Source of the DNA: Chloroflexota bacterium
GTDB taxonomy: Bacteria; Chloroflexota; Anaerolineae; Aggregatilineales; Phototrophicaceae
DNA: 64,000 nt
Reading direction: 5' to 3'
Assembly: GCA_020161935.1 (NCBI GenBank)
Contig: JAIUNI010000002.1
Location: forward strand, 372,001 to 436,000
Shown: positions 53,476-62,666 of the stretch, in pieces
How the letters are laid out: each line of letters opens with the position of its first letter
Position numbering within the stretch: the stretch's first letter is position 1
Made by a program: the position numbers and the translations under genes
Notes under the pieces: model-generated
The model's database searches: none
What the model was told of the DNA's origin: nothing
Seen by the model: the letters and a program-made list of their open reading frames with translations, nothing else

Positions 53476-54261
53476 TCACTCATCTTCACTAATGACTTCG
53501 ACGGTGATACCTGCCTGCTCAAACGGCGCGATTTCAGCGGGTGCGATCCCCGGTGTGGTGATAATCCGTGCGATGTCACGAACGGCGGCGTAGGTGTAAG
53601 GGGCGATCTTCCCCCACTTGCTGGCATCGACCGTGATGATTTTGGTGATGCAGCGGGTCATCATCGCGCGTTTCATCTCGGCTTCGTCCGGGCCAATCTC
53701 GGTAATACCGGCGGTAAACGTCACCCCTTGAGCGCTGAAAAAGCCGAGGTTGAGGTTAATATCCGGCAGCGAGGCGGGGTTGCCCACCAGCGAGATCGAG
53801 TCGCGCCGCAGCATCCCCCCCGGCAGCAGCACACGAATACGCGGTGAGTCCAGAAATTGCTGGGCGATAACGAGGCTGTTGGTAACAATCGTCAAGCCAT
53901 CATAGCGCTTGAGATAAGGGATCATGGCGTAAGTAGTGGTGCTGGAATCCAGCGCGATACCGTAGCCATCCTTCACCAACGAAGCGGCAAAACGCCCGAT
54001 ATTATCCTTTGCCCCTTTGTGTTTGCGGCGGCGAATATCGAAGGAAAGTTCGGCAGCGGTCGCACTGGGGGTACGCAGCATCGCCCCGCCGTACGTCCGC
54101 TCTAAAATCCCCTCATCCTCCAGCGCTCGTAAATCCTGCCGGATGGTGACTTCGCTCACGCCGAGTTTGTCGCTCAACGCTTTGACGCTCACCCGACCAT
54201 CCCGCCGTAAATCATCCAAAATAAGCTGACGACGTTCTTGTAAAAAAAGATTATTCATCAT
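53476..54261 (-). CDS. DeoR/GlpR family transcriptional regulator
   Basis: The 261-residue protein has a DeoR winged helix ([40 protein letters not shown]) and a DeoRC sugar-phosphate-binding domain ([49 protein letters not shown]). It is divergent from rhaI, so it probably represses rhamnose catabolism until a phosphorylated sugar binds. Two adjacent ATGs (54261, 54258) lack a ribosome site and the transcript may be leaderless. Confidence 0.9.
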   Translation of the reverse strand: MMNNLFLQERRQLILDDLRRDGRVSVKALSDKLGVSEVTIRQDLRALEDEGILERTYGGAMLRTPSATAAELSFDIRRRKHKGAKDNIGRFAASLVKDGYGIALDSSTTTYAMIPYLKRYDGLTIVTNSLVIAQQFLDSPRIRVLLPGGMLRRDSISLVGNPASLPDINLNLGFFSAQGVTFTAGITEIGPDEAEMKRAMMTRCITKIITVDASKWGKIAPYTYAAVRDIARIITTPGIAPAEIAPFEQAGITVEVISEDE

Positions 54262-54267
54262 GATGAT

Positions 54268-54296
54268 TTGACACTACTTTTGGGTAACGTTAAACT
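54268..54296 (+). promoter_or_regulatory. Strong promoter of rhaI, with GAAA direct repeats downstream
   Basis: Consensus TTGACA (54268-54273), 17-bp spacer and TAAACT (54291-54296) lie 68 bp before rhaI. Immediately downstream CTGAAAGTGAATGAAAATAA contains GAAA repeats of the kind bound by DeoR-family repressors. Confidence 0.8.
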
Positions 54297-54363
54297 GAAA
54301 GTGAATGAAAATAAATGTAACTTCTTCTATTCTACAGAATTTTTATACGAAAGGACAAATTTC

Positions 54364-55578
54364 ATGAATTTTAAAGAGGATTATGATCGTTTAGCCGAAA
54401 AATTAGCCTCAAAAGGAATCTCCGTTGAGGATGTAAAAAACAAACTGAAGACACAGCACATCGAAACACCGTCATGGGGTTATGGCAACGGCGGTACGCG
54501 CTTTAAAGTGTTCGCGGCGGAAGGCGCGGCCCGTAACATCTACGAAAAGATTGACGATGCGGCTTACATCCACAGCCTCAGCGGTGTTTCACCCTCCATC
54601 GCCATCCATATTCCGTGGGATAAGGTCGAAGATTACGACGCGCTGGGGCAATACGCGAAGGAAAAAGGGATCGCGATTGGTGCGGTGAACCCCAACTTCT
54701 TCCAAGACGACCAATATAAACTCGGCAGTTTGACCAACCCCTCACCCGCTATCCGCGAAGAGGCGATGGGCCATATGATCGAGTGCTGCGAGATCATGGG
54801 TAAAACCGGCAGTAAACTGCTGAGTCTGTGGTTCGCCGATGGCACGAACTACGCCGGGCAGGACAGCATCCGCGAACGCAAGCACCGGCTGGAACAAGGG
54901 TTAATGGAAACCACCAAGTACCTGCCTGTCGACGGCCGCATGTTGATTGAATATAAATTTTTTGAACCGGCTTTTTACCACACCGATTTAGCCGACTGGG
55001 GCATGGCCTACGCGATGGCACTCAAGTGCGGCGCACAGGCGCAGGTGCTGGTTGACACCGGCCACCACGCTCAAGGGACGAACATCGCTCATATCGTGTC
55101 ATTCCTGCTGGATGAACGGCGCTTGGGCGGCTTCCATTTTAACGCGCGGCGCTATGCGGACGATGACTTGATCGTCGGCACCAATAACCCGTATGAGCTA
55201 TTTGAGATTTACACGGAACTCGTTCAGGCAGGGGAACGCGCGAACGACGTGGCTTATATGATCGACCAAAGCCACAACATTGAGCCGAAGCTCGAAGCCA
55301 TGCTGTTGAGCGTCCTCAACTGCCAAACGGCTTACGCGCGGGCATTGATTGTGGATTACAAGAAACTGGGGGACTTGCAACTCGCCGGGGATGTGCTAGG
55401 GGCGCAGCAGGTGATGGTGGATGCCTTCGATACCGACATTCGCCCGCTGCTGATGCAGGTGCGTACCGAAAAGGGACTCACCACCGACCCGATTGCGACG
55501 TATCGTTCAGGCGAATACGTGAAGAAGGTCGCCAAAGAGCGCGGTATTACGATTTCGGCAGGCAGCGCCCTTCAATAG
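54364..55578 (+). CDS. rhaI: L-rhamnose isomerase, RhaI type
   Basis: The 404-residue TIM-barrel enzyme is close to the RhaI (Rhizobium/Pseudomonas stutzeri) type: [20 protein letters not shown] at the start, metal ligands in [29 protein letters not shown] and [12 protein letters not shown]. It converts L-rhamnose to L-rhamnulose. AAGGA precedes ATG 54364. No rhamnulokinase or aldolase lies in the window, so the rest of the pathway must be elsewhere. The divergent DeoR gene is its probable regulator. Confidence 0.93.
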   Translation: MNFKEDYDRLAEKLASKGISVEDVKNKLKTQHIETPSWGYGNGGTRFKVFAAEGAARNIYEKIDDAAYIHSLSGVSPSIAIHIPWDKVEDYDALGQYAKEKGIAIGAVNPNFFQDDQYKLGSLTNPSPAIREEAMGHMIECCEIMGKTGSKLLSLWFADGTNYAGQDSIRERKHRLEQGLMETTKYLPVDGRMLIEYKFFEPAFYHTDLADWGMAYAMALKCGAQAQVLVDTGHHAQGTNIAHIVSFLLDERRLGGFHFNARRYADDDLIVGTNNPYELFEIYTELVQAGERANDVAYMIDQSHNIEPKLEAMLLSVLNCQTAYARALIVDYKKLGDLQLAGDVLGAQQVMVDAFDTDIRPLLMQVRTEKGLTTDPIATYRSGEYVKKVAKERGITISAGSALQ

Positions 55579-55592
55579 AATGGATGAACGAA

Positions 55593-55625
55593 AAGCCGGA
55601 TAAGACTCTCGCGTCTGTTCGGCTT
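55593..55625 (+). terminator. Possible terminator hairpin after rhaI
   Basis: AAGCCG...AGAC and GTCT...CGGCTT pair with a small internal bulge. There is no T-run, so confidence is low. Confidence 0.4.
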
Positions 55626-55653
55626 CGGTGCCGCTTAAATAGACTGAACCTTC

Positions 55654-56037
55654 TTAGGGTGATGAACGTGCGTTTAGCAATTCGATAGCACTGGACATAC
55701 GTTCCACGAACTCAACGTTCACATAGGTTGCCGGGGTGAATTCACGCGCAAACCGAATAAGCGATTTAATGAAACTCGGCGCTTTAACAATCACGACCAT
55801 GCCGCGATTCATCGTGCCGAGTTGTTTGAGCCGCTTTACAGCCGGCATAAACTTCACCGGCACATAAAACTTTGCATCCTGAAAATCAATGATAATATCG
55901 ACGGTGTGGTCAACACTCGAAACCATACTGACACCGGTTTCAATCATCTCCATCAGTTCGTCTGGAGTCCACGGCTCAACAAACTTCTCAATCAGCAGCG
56001 TATGCTCGTCATTACCCCAATCAATGTAAATGGGCAT
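55654..56037 (-). CDS. STAS/SpoIIAA-like small protein
   Basis: The 127-residue alpha/beta protein resembles SpoIIAA-like/STAS folds: DWGNDEHTLLIEKFVEPWTP, a central VDIIIDFQDAKFYVPVKFMP and TMNRGMVVIVKAPSFIKSLI. It is soluble, without a signal. Such proteins in related bacteria have no known role. ATG 56037 follows AGGA; a longer frame from 56112 lacks a ribosome site. Confidence 0.65.
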   Translation of the reverse strand: MPIYIDWGNDEHTLLIEKFVEPWTPDELMEMIETGVSMVSSVDHTVDIIIDFQDAKFYVPVKFMPAVKRLKQLGTMNRGMVVIVKAPSFIKSLIRFAREFTPATYVNVEFVERMSSAIELLNARSSP

Positions 56038-56271
56038 TTGGGTCCTACATGAAACAAACCACATCACACGAAAACAGAGTGACCGGTAATGATCGCTGTG
56101 TCCTATACACACTATTATAAAATTGATTAGCGATTCAGAAATAAGGAATTCCTAAATATCGTGCATAAGACAATTCTAATAGACTTCTGAACGCGGTCAT
56201 CGCGCTAAAGTTCCCCTCAGGTTGCCGAAACTGCCGGAATGCGGCTTCAGCATCCGGCACAGAAGACATGA

Positions 56272-56928
56272 CTAATATAACTGTTCAACCATCTCGATAG
56301 TAACCTCATCCATATGGGCGATGGCGCGGTTGGCGAGGCCAAGAACCTCCGGTGCGAGGTCGAAGCCTTCGCTGGGGGCAGCGATCACTTTCATACCCGC
56401 GTTGTGCAGCGCACGGATTCCATTGGAGGAGTCTTCAATCCCCGCAGCGCGGTCAGGGGTTACATCGAGCAGTCTTAATGCTTCGAGGTAAATATCAGGA
56501 GCAGGCTTGCCGTTCAGGATATTATCGCCGTAAACACGAATTTCGAGATACACATCCAAGCCCGTGTGCTTCATCGCGTAATCAATCACCGAGGTGGGCG
56601 AGCCAGAAGCAAGCGCGACCTTATACCGTGCCGCCATTCGCTTTACCGCGTCAATCGCCCCCTCACGTACCGGCAGCCGTTCATCATACTGGGCGAGAAC
56701 ACGACGGATGACATCGCTAATCACGTCATCCAGTTCCCAATCCAGCGCGAGGCGGTCTTTCATCACCTGTGCCCACTCGGTCGTGTTGCGGCCCATCGTG
56801 GCACGTTGGTCGTCCATCGTCCACGTTTTACCAATCGCCTGCGAGAACCCTTCACGGGCGATCTTCCAATACCCTTCCGAGTCCATCAACACGCCTTCCA
56901 TGTCGAAAACAACGGCTTCAATTGGCAT
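56272..56928 (-). CDS. HAD-superfamily hydrolase, beta-phosphoglucomutase-like, with altered motif I
   Basis: The 218-residue HAD hydrolase has a cap domain between motifs I and II. Motif I reads FDMEGVLMDSE, where the second Asp of DxDG is Glu. Motif II is VALASGSPTS, motif III KPAPDIYLEAL and motif IV AGIEDSSNGI. The second Asp is the general acid/base, so Glu there may change activity or specificity. ATG 56928 has GAGGA eight bases upstream. It lies 26 bp after the toxin gene, so it may be co-transcribed with it. Confidence 0.87.
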   Translation of the reverse strand: MPIEAVVFDMEGVLMDSEGYWKIAREGFSQAIGKTWTMDDQRATMGRNTTEWAQVMKDRLALDWELDDVISDVIRRVLAQYDERLPVREGAIDAVKRMAARYKVALASGSPTSVIDYAMKHTGLDVYLEIRVYGDNILNGKPAPDIYLEALRLLDVTPDRAAGIEDSSNGIRALHNAGMKVIAAPSEGFDLAPEVLGLANRAIAHMDEVTIEMVEQLY

Positions 56929-56954
56929 GATGTTTGTCCTCTTGTTGAAAAGCG

Positions 56955-57314
56955 TTATTTGAGCCAAAACACCTGACCAGCAACTTCTTCGGCATGATAT
57001 TGGCTGCTAAAGGCTAAAACTGCACGGATCGTACCACCAACATCTTGCTGATTACCAGTCCAACAGATCATACCGGCATGTTCTGTGCGTTTAGCAGTTC
57101 GCCCTGCGAAAGGAAGATCACGGGTAAAAATAACGAAACCGCGCGAGGCGGCATAAGGCAAATGCTCATCATCGTCGTCTTTTCCCACCATGTCTACGTC
57201 TACTGCCATTATGACTTCGAAACCATTTTCCAACAGCGCACGTTCTAAGCTGCGGGGCGAATGTTTATCCAAATAGAACTTAATCTTTGCTGCTATACAT
57301 CCGATAAGCCTCAT
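56955..57314 (-). CDS. DUF5615 PIN-like protein (predicted toxin)
   Basis: The 119-residue protein has the DUF5615 (COG4634) PIN-like pattern: IKFYLDKHSPRSLERALLEN, then acidic VDVDMVGKDDDDEHLPYAAS and FVIFTRDLPFAG. These contain the clustered Asp residues expected of a PIN nuclease fold. It is the usual partner of DUF433 antitoxins. Its first ATG (57314) overlaps the end of the DUF433 gene by 35 bp, so translation is coupled. Proteins of this pair are predicted RNases; activity is inferred. Confidence 0.8.
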   Translation of the reverse strand: MRLIGCIAAKIKFYLDKHSPRSLERALLENGFEVIMAVDVDMVGKDDDDEHLPYAASRGFVIFTRDLPFAGRTAKRTEHAGMICWTGNQQDVGGTIRAVLAFSSQYHAEEVAGQVFWLK

Positions 57315-57573
57315 CAAGTTGCGCTTGATATTCTGCTTCTTGGTTATCAATCAGCACTTTTTGCTCTTGATAGTAAAGCAGCGCCGCTAACACTTGGGTT
57401 TCCGAAAGCGTAAATTCGTAAGCGAGTTTCGCGATATCCCAACCAAGATCGCGCGCGCTATAGGCTATAGTCGCCACAGGAACGCGCCGACCGCGAATGT
57501 GTGGACGCGCCATAAAAGTGTCGGTGTCAATATACTTCCGCAGATCAATCCCTTCTGGTATTCGTAAATCCAT
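57280..57573 (-). CDS. DUF433 protein (predicted antitoxin)
   Basis: The 97-residue protein contains the DUF433 (COG2442) helix-turn-helix: PHIRGRRVPVATIAYSARDL, GWDIAKLAYEFTLSETQVLA, ALLYYQEQKVLID. It is the standard upstream partner of DUF5615 and likely represses the operon and binds the toxin. ATG 57573 has a strong AGGAGG nine bases upstream. Confidence 0.85.
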   Translation of the reverse strand: MDLRIPEGIDLRKYIDTDTFMARPHIRGRRVPVATIAYSARDLGWDIAKLAYEFTLSETQVLAALLYYQEQKVLIDNQEAEYQAQLDEAYRMYSSKD

Positions 57574-57670
57574 CTTCAAAATCCTCCTGAGGTTATTATA
57601 GCGCAAACGGATACCCTATCGCATTTGGAAGCGGTATAATGAAAACACAAGTTCGAGTAAAGGTTCACTC

Positions 57671-59137
57671 ATGTCCCAGCCACTTGTCATCACCCCTACA
57701 CTATTACGTTACCTGACGACCTGTGAACGGCGCGTCTGGCTGGATGCTTACGGCGAAGCCTCGCAGCAGGCCGAAATGACACCCATCGGTGCGCTTTACG
57801 GCATCGCGCATGAGCGGCAGCTCCAGAAAGTTGCGTCACCACAGGCCGAGTCGATGCCCGTGCAGTCATGGGATGAAGGCGTGACGCTCACCCGCGAACT
57901 CATGGCAGCAGGAACCAGCGTGATTATCGGCGCGTATGTTGAGGCGCGGTACCGGGTCGAAAGTGGTGTCGAGGTCAGCCTTCGCGGGCGCGTTGACCGC
58001 CTCACGCTGAACCCCGAAACAGGCTGCTACGAGCCGGTGGAAATTAAGCAGTACATCAACATCGGCAAGGGGGATGAACTCCAACTCGATTTCTACGTGA
58101 GCATCCTTGAACAGATGCAGGAAACCAAACTGCGGGGGTTCTTCTGGCTGGGCGACGACGCACAAGGCCGACCGCGATACGTTCTGCAACACGACTTGAA
58201 CCTGACACGCTTACAACTCGCCCTGCGGAAAGCCTACACGGTTCTCACGCAGCGAGAAGCGCCAGCGGTGAACCTTGTCACCCATTGTAAGGAATGCCCG
58301 TGGCACAGCGAGTGTACAACGGTCGCACGTTCGAACTTTGACTTATCGCTGCTGCCCCGCTTGAACAGCCAAACCCGCAAAACGTTACAGCGCGGCGGCA
58401 TCAACACCCTGCAAGATTTAGCGGCACTTTCAATCGAGGAATTGCAGCGGTTTAAAGGGATTAAGAAAACAGCCGCTTCACACCTCGCCAACGCCCGCGC
58501 TTACGTCGAAGACCGTCCGGTGTGGGTCAGCCGGATGCCCGATCTCCTCCACGGCGGGGGCTGGATGTTCGACCTCGAAACCGCCGCGCTGCCGGGGGGT
58601 GACGGAATGCCGTGGTCGCTCGGTTGGTCAGATGAGGAAGGCAAGAGCCAGATCGCGATTGTCGCGCCGGAGCAGCCCCACCAGCGCGTCACCCTAGCAC
58701 CCATTGGCGAGTTGATTACGGTGAAGGATAAAGACGAGGCGTGGGAAGCTTTTTACGACAGCGTCGGTGTGAACGACAAGCCGATTTACCACTGGTCAGG
58801 CTTTGACGCTGGGGTGATGAAGGCGACCGCGCCGGAGTTCGTCAAACGGGCGCTGCTAGGGCGCATGCACGACCTCCACCACACGTTCGTGAATACGGTA
58901 AGGCTGCCCCTACGGAGTTACTCGATTAAAAAGGTCGCGGCCTACTTCGGCTTCCATTATTCAGGTTACGAGGAATGGTGGGCAGCGGAAACCGATTACC
59001 GCCGCTGGTTGGTCACCGGCGAGGTCGAGCATATCACCCGTGCCTGCGGTTACCAGCGCGACGATGTGCTGGCGCTGGCGATCATCTGGAAGTGGTTGAT
59101 CGAGAACCACCACCTCCAGACCGACGAACGCATTTAA
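57671..59137 (+). CDS. TM0106-type RecB-like nuclease with RNase-H-like domain
   Basis: The 488-residue protein joins a RecB-like PD-(D/E)xK nuclease (about 10-190; LRGRVDRLTLNPETGCYEPV followed by EIKQY), a Cys cluster (CKECPWHSEC) that may hold an iron-sulphur site, helix-hairpin-helix segments (about 225-280; LAALSIEELQRFKGIKKTAA) and an RNase_H_2-like 3-5 exonuclease-type domain (FDLETAALPGG, HWSGFDAGVMK). This matches the TM0106 family, whose role in DNA repair or defence is unproven. Its stop overlaps the convergent propeller gene by 4 bp. Confidence 0.85.
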   Translation: MSQPLVITPTLLRYLTTCERRVWLDAYGEASQQAEMTPIGALYGIAHERQLQKVASPQAESMPVQSWDEGVTLTRELMAAGTSVIIGAYVEARYRVESGVEVSLRGRVDRLTLNPETGCYEPVEIKQYINIGKGDELQLDFYVSILEQMQETKLRGFFWLGDDAQGRPRYVLQHDLNLTRLQLALRKAYTVLTQREAPAVNLVTHCKECPWHSECTTVARSNFDLSLLPRLNSQTRKTLQRGGINTLQDLAALSIEELQRFKGIKKTAASHLANARAYVEDRPVWVSRMPDLLHGGGWMFDLETAALPGGDGMPWSLGWSDEEGKSQIAIVAPEQPHQRVTLAPIGELITVKDKDEAWEAFYDSVGVNDKPIYHWSGFDAGVMKATAPEFVKRALLGRMHDLHHTFVNTVRLPLRSYSIKKVAAYFGFHYSGYEEWWAAETDYRRWLVTGEVEHITRACGYQRDDVLALAIIWKWLIENHHLQTDERI

Positions 59138-60180
59138 GGAGCAGTGGTCGCTTGCCCTGCACCGAAGGTAATCACATCCAGCGTGAAGGGCAAGAACGGC
59201 TTGGCGGTATCCACCGCGAGCGAGAACTGATCCCAGTTGGTGACATACAGTTTATCCGGCGCGGCGTAATCCACATCGCTCGGGCCACGGAACAACCCCG
59301 CGATATAAACAAGTTCCGAGCCTTCCGAGCGGGCGATACCGCGCTGCCCAAGAGCCGCCACATATATGACCCCCTGCGGCGTGACGGTAAGCCCATCGAA
59401 ACCGGGCGGGTTAGCGCGTTTGGCGTGTGAGTACAACAACTGGCTGTTCGTCGGCGCATCAACCGGAACGCGATAAATGGTATCGTTGGTGCCGTCGGTA
59501 ATCAGCACAGCGTTATTCAGGGTATCGTAAGCTAGGCCGGTAGGCGCATAGCTGGTCACGCCATCGAGCAGCGGGGGAATCCACCACTGAACAGCGCCGC
59601 TGCCATCGGCGTTAAAACGCCAGACCTCCGCACGGGCACGGTCAGAGACGTACACATTTCCAGCCGCGTCGAGCGAGATATCATCGGGGCTGATGAAGCC
59701 GCGTTCATCGGGGATGGTGGCGAAGGGGGAAACCACGCCATCGGTCGTCATGCGCTTGACGCTTCCACCATCCGTGCGCGGGTCGGCATCCGATTGGTCA
59801 ACGATGTACAGCGTTCCATCCGGTGCAACGGTCAGGCCGGTGATGGCCGTCAGCGGTTCACCGGACGTGATTACAGCGCTGACTTCACCCTGCGGGGTGA
59901 CGACCCACAGCTTACCGGTCTTATAGCTGCCGGTATACACTCTGCCGTCGGGCGCAACGGCGAGCGCAGCAGGATACGCATCGTCATCCGGCAGCGCGGC
60001 AAATTCGGTTACGGTGAGGGAAGTATCAAGCGCCTGTCCCTGTGAACGGGTGTTGGGGGCTAATGTACTGCGAAGGAGCAAAATGGTCACGGCAACGATG
60101 ACGAATAAGCCGCCACCAAAGATCAATGCGAAGATGAGCAAACGCTGCCCGCGCGGCAAGCGTAGAATGTTTTGAAGCAC
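59134..60180 (-). CDS. Membrane-anchored NHL/SMP-30-like beta-propeller
   Basis: The 348-residue protein has one N-terminal membrane helix (LLIFALIFGGGLFVIVAVTI) and a beta-propeller of repeated NHL/SGL-type blades (AVAPDGRVYTGSYKTGKLWV, TVAPDGTLYIVDQSDADPRT, SLDAAGNVYVSDRARAEVWR, TVTPQGVIYVAALGQ). It is probably extracellular. Metal-binding lactonase residues cannot be assigned with confidence. Start is GTG 60180 with GGGAG upstream. Confidence 0.8.
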   Translation of the reverse strand: MLQNILRLPRGQRLLIFALIFGGGLFVIVAVTILLLRSTLAPNTRSQGQALDTSLTVTEFAALPDDDAYPAALAVAPDGRVYTGSYKTGKLWVVTPQGEVSAVITSGEPLTAITGLTVAPDGTLYIVDQSDADPRTDGGSVKRMTTDGVVSPFATIPDERGFISPDDISLDAAGNVYVSDRARAEVWRFNADGSGAVQWWIPPLLDGVTSYAPTGLAYDTLNNAVLITDGTNDTIYRVPVDAPTNSQLLYSHAKRANPPGFDGLTVTPQGVIYVAALGQRGIARSEGSELVYIAGLFRGPSDVDYAAPDKLYVTNWDQFSLAVDTAKPFLPFTLDVITFGAGQATTAP

Positions 60181-60269
60181 CTAAACTCTCCCACAAATCT
60201 GAAGCGATCAATGTGGGGGTTATTATAACATCGGCAGGGGCGAGTTTAGATGCCGTAAACGACTCGTGG

Positions 60270-60746
60270 TTATTGAATGGGCTGGTCGGCGAGCTGCACG
60301 GTCAGCAGCTGCGTGACAACCTGCGTGAGCTGGCGGCCATCAATCGGCTTGGCGAGGTAGGCGCTGCCGTTCAGCATCTTGAACATCTGACGCGACTCGT
60401 ATTCCGGTGTAGCGGTGATGATAATGAACGGCGTTTCGGTCATCGTCGGGTCCTGGCGCAGCGCCTTGAGCAGGTCGATACCGGTGAGGTTGGGTTTGTT
60501 GAGGTCGGAGATGACCAGCGAAACCGGCTTGTTCAGCATGTAATCCAACGCTTGATAACTGTCAGGTATCGAGATGGTATGCAAACGGGCGCGTGCCATC
60601 AACACCTCGTACAGGTGGGCGATTTGCGGCTCATCATCACTGATGAGGATCGGGGCGCAGCGGGTAAAGGTCTCAAGGTCGAGGACAGATGGCGGCATCA
60701 TGACACCGGAAGATTGCATGTCGATTGTCGCGCTCGTCCCGTTCAT
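60270..60746 (-). CDS. Stand-alone response-regulator receiver protein
   Basis: The 158-residue CheY-like protein has an acidic pocket (ILISDDEPQIAHLYEVL), phospho-acceptor Asp in SLVISDLNKPNLTGIDLLKA and the conserved Lys in AYLAKPIDG. It has no output domain. An unusual N-terminal extension of about 35 residues rich in Ser/Thr/Met precedes the domain. AAAGG lies six bases before ATG 60746. No kinase is adjacent. Confidence 0.88.
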   Translation of the reverse strand: MNGTSATIDMQSSGVMMPPSVLDLETFTRCAPILISDDEPQIAHLYEVLMARARLHTISIPDSYQALDYMLNKPVSLVISDLNKPNLTGIDLLKALRQDPTMTETPFIIITATPEYESRQMFKMLNGSAYLAKPIDGRQLTQVVTQLLTVQLADQPIQ

Positions 60747-61090
60747 ACTCGGCCTTTCTGAGTTTATTAAGAACGTACCCATCAAATCCCCGCCTTTTTC
60801 TGGTCGTGCAGTCTGAGAACATTACAAGTGCGATGACGTTAACTGATATTCTGGTTATACATCACAAGTTGTGAACAAAGTAAAAAGAAATTCATAAATC
60901 CTTCATAATTAAAGATTTTCTCAATTCTTCTCCCGTGAGCTATGACTTAATTCCTAAGTCTTGGCCTCAAATATGAACTGCTCCATAGGATCGAGAATAG
61001 CGGTAAATTATGGAGAACCGGTGGAGAAGTCATGTCGTTTTTTGTAAAATTCTCCTGTGGCTCCCGTTCACTTATTACGGTGGAAACACT

Positions 61091-61669
61091 ATGGCACAGT
61101 TCACACGCCGCTTAGGCACCGCCCGTTACGAAGCCGACGAGTATTACCAGCAAGCACTGGAGGCTTTTCGTAAACGGAACTACGACACCGCGATCAATAA
61201 TATGAACGACGCGATTGCGCTCCAACCGCGCCGGTCGGAGTTTTACGCCGCGCGGGGACTCTTTTACCTTGAGGACGGTGTCAACGATAAGGCACAGGCG
61301 GATTTCCAACAGGCGCTGCGGCTTTTCCCGCAGGAAATGTTGGCTCACTATGGTCGTGGTGTGATCGCCTACAAAACGGGTAATATGGAAGAAGCTCTGG
61401 CTCATTTTTCGGACGCTTATAAGGGCGACCCCACGCGACCGGAAACCCTTTATTATCTGGCGATGATTTACCACCGGCAGCAGCAGCACGAAACGGCTAA
61501 ACGCTTAATGGAAGTGGGCATGAACGCCCTACCGGCCGACGACAAACGGCGCGGCGACTTCCAAAAGTGGCTGCGCGAATTCGAGCGGTTGATCACGACG
61601 CAAGCGAAGCCCACCGCACCCAAGATGAACGTGATGGGTAAAACCGATGAGCCGAAGCTCTTAGAATAA
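61091..61669 (+). CDS. TPR repeat protein
   Basis: The 192-residue protein has four to five TPR units between residues 15 and 155 (ADEYYQQALEAFRKRNYDTA, AYKTGNMEEALAHFSDAY, YLAMIYHRQQQHETAKRL) and a basic C-terminal tail. It is probably a cytoplasmic adaptor. The start is the ATG at 61091; a longer frame to 61010 shows no family similarity. DinB follows after 33 bp and may be co-transcribed. Confidence 0.83.
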   Translation: MAQFTRRLGTARYEADEYYQQALEAFRKRNYDTAINNMNDAIALQPRRSEFYAARGLFYLEDGVNDKAQADFQQALRLFPQEMLAHYGRGVIAYKTGNMEEALAHFSDAYKGDPTRPETLYYLAMIYHRQQQHETAKRLMEVGMNALPADDKRRGDFQKWLREFERLITTQAKPTAPKMNVMGKTDEPKLLE

Positions 61670-61702
61670 GTCACAACACTGAATAAGAGGAGTTCCGATC
61701 AC

Positions 61703-62170
61703 ATGGCTATGTTTACGGCTGAAAAAGCGATTAAGGCGATGGACAAGACCCCGCTGGTGCTGAAGTACATTCTGAAAGACCTGACGAACGACCAAGCCAA
61801 GCAGCTTGCCGCGACCGCGCAGGGCTGGAACGCGCTGGAAGTGATGTGCCACATGGCCGACTTCGAGGACATCTTCTTCAGCCGTGCCAAGCGGATGATC
61901 GCCGAGAACAAGCCGGAGTTCCCACAAACCGACCCCGACGGCATGGCGGTTCAGCATGATTACGCCAACCAAGACATCCACGATATGTACGAGCGTTTTG
62001 CGCAACGGCGGGCGGAGTTCATCGCCTTTTTGAAGCCGCTCCAAGAGGAAGAATGGTCACGACGTGGCGTTCATTTCTCGGCGGGTGTGATTACCGTGCT
62101 GGAGCTGGCGACCAACATGGGTTTACATGATCTGAACCACCTCGCCCAGATGACGGAAGCGCTCGGTTAA
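61703..62170 (+). CDS. DinB family protein
   Basis: The 155-residue four-helix protein has the DinB/YfiT-type metal ligands: His in EVMCHMADFED and the paired His in LHDLNHLAQM near the C-terminus. Family members are metal-dependent thiol transferases or of unknown role. GAGG precedes ATG 61703. Confidence 0.85.
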   Translation: MAMFTAEKAIKAMDKTPLVLKYILKDLTNDQAKQLAATAQGWNALEVMCHMADFEDIFFSRAKRMIAENKPEFPQTDPDGMAVQHDYANQDIHDMYERFAQRRAEFIAFLKPLQEEEWSRRGVHFSAGVITVLELATNMGLHDLNHLAQMTEALG

Positions 62171-62234
62171 TCTGACCTTCGACATTCATTGATTATCGAC
62201 TACAAGACGGGTGCAGAAGCACTCGTTTTGTTTT

Positions 62235-62666
62235 GTGGCGGCGATGGCGGCGAAATTGTCGTCGCCATAAGGCTTTATTTTCCGCCATAGATGTTCAAAA
62301 AATTGAAAATATTGCTGTTGTTGCAGTTGATGTTGTTGTGACAACATCATTTTGACGGCAGTTGTGAGGGAGCGAACTGCCAATCTGCGAATAATGCTGC
62401 AAATTCTGCAAATGCGACAGTGGTTTGGCGGCGGCTGTGAGGGAGCGATTTGCCGAACCTGCACAAATTTCTTCAATTTCACTGTGCATTTTGGGAGTGG
62501 GTTGTGAATTTGAACCTCCAGATGTTGTAAATGTTCAAAATGTTGCAACAATTGCAACTGCGATTCTCATTATTCTCAACATTTGAGCGAGCAATGATGC
62601 TGTTGATGCTGTTGTTACAACGATTTTGTGTCGGCGATGGCGGCGAAGTCGTCGTCGCCAAAAGGC
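62235..62666. repeat. Pair of 39-bp direct repeats with hairpin potential
   Basis: 62235-62273 and 62628-62666 are nearly identical (shared GGCGATGGCGGCGAA and GTCGTCGCCA...AAGGC) and each can fold on its GGCGA/TCGCC ends. Between them are two copies of TGTGAGGGAGCGA (about 62364 and 62435), the first flanked by GGCAGTT/AACTGCC. They lie in the gene-free stretch 62171-63293 and overlap the start of copy C of the dispersed element. Confidence 0.75.

Noticed and set aside
62186..62557. Minus-strand ORF of 123 codons in the repeat gap
   Set aside because: Low-complexity Gln/His sequence produced by CAA/CTG-rich repeats, with no ribosome site.
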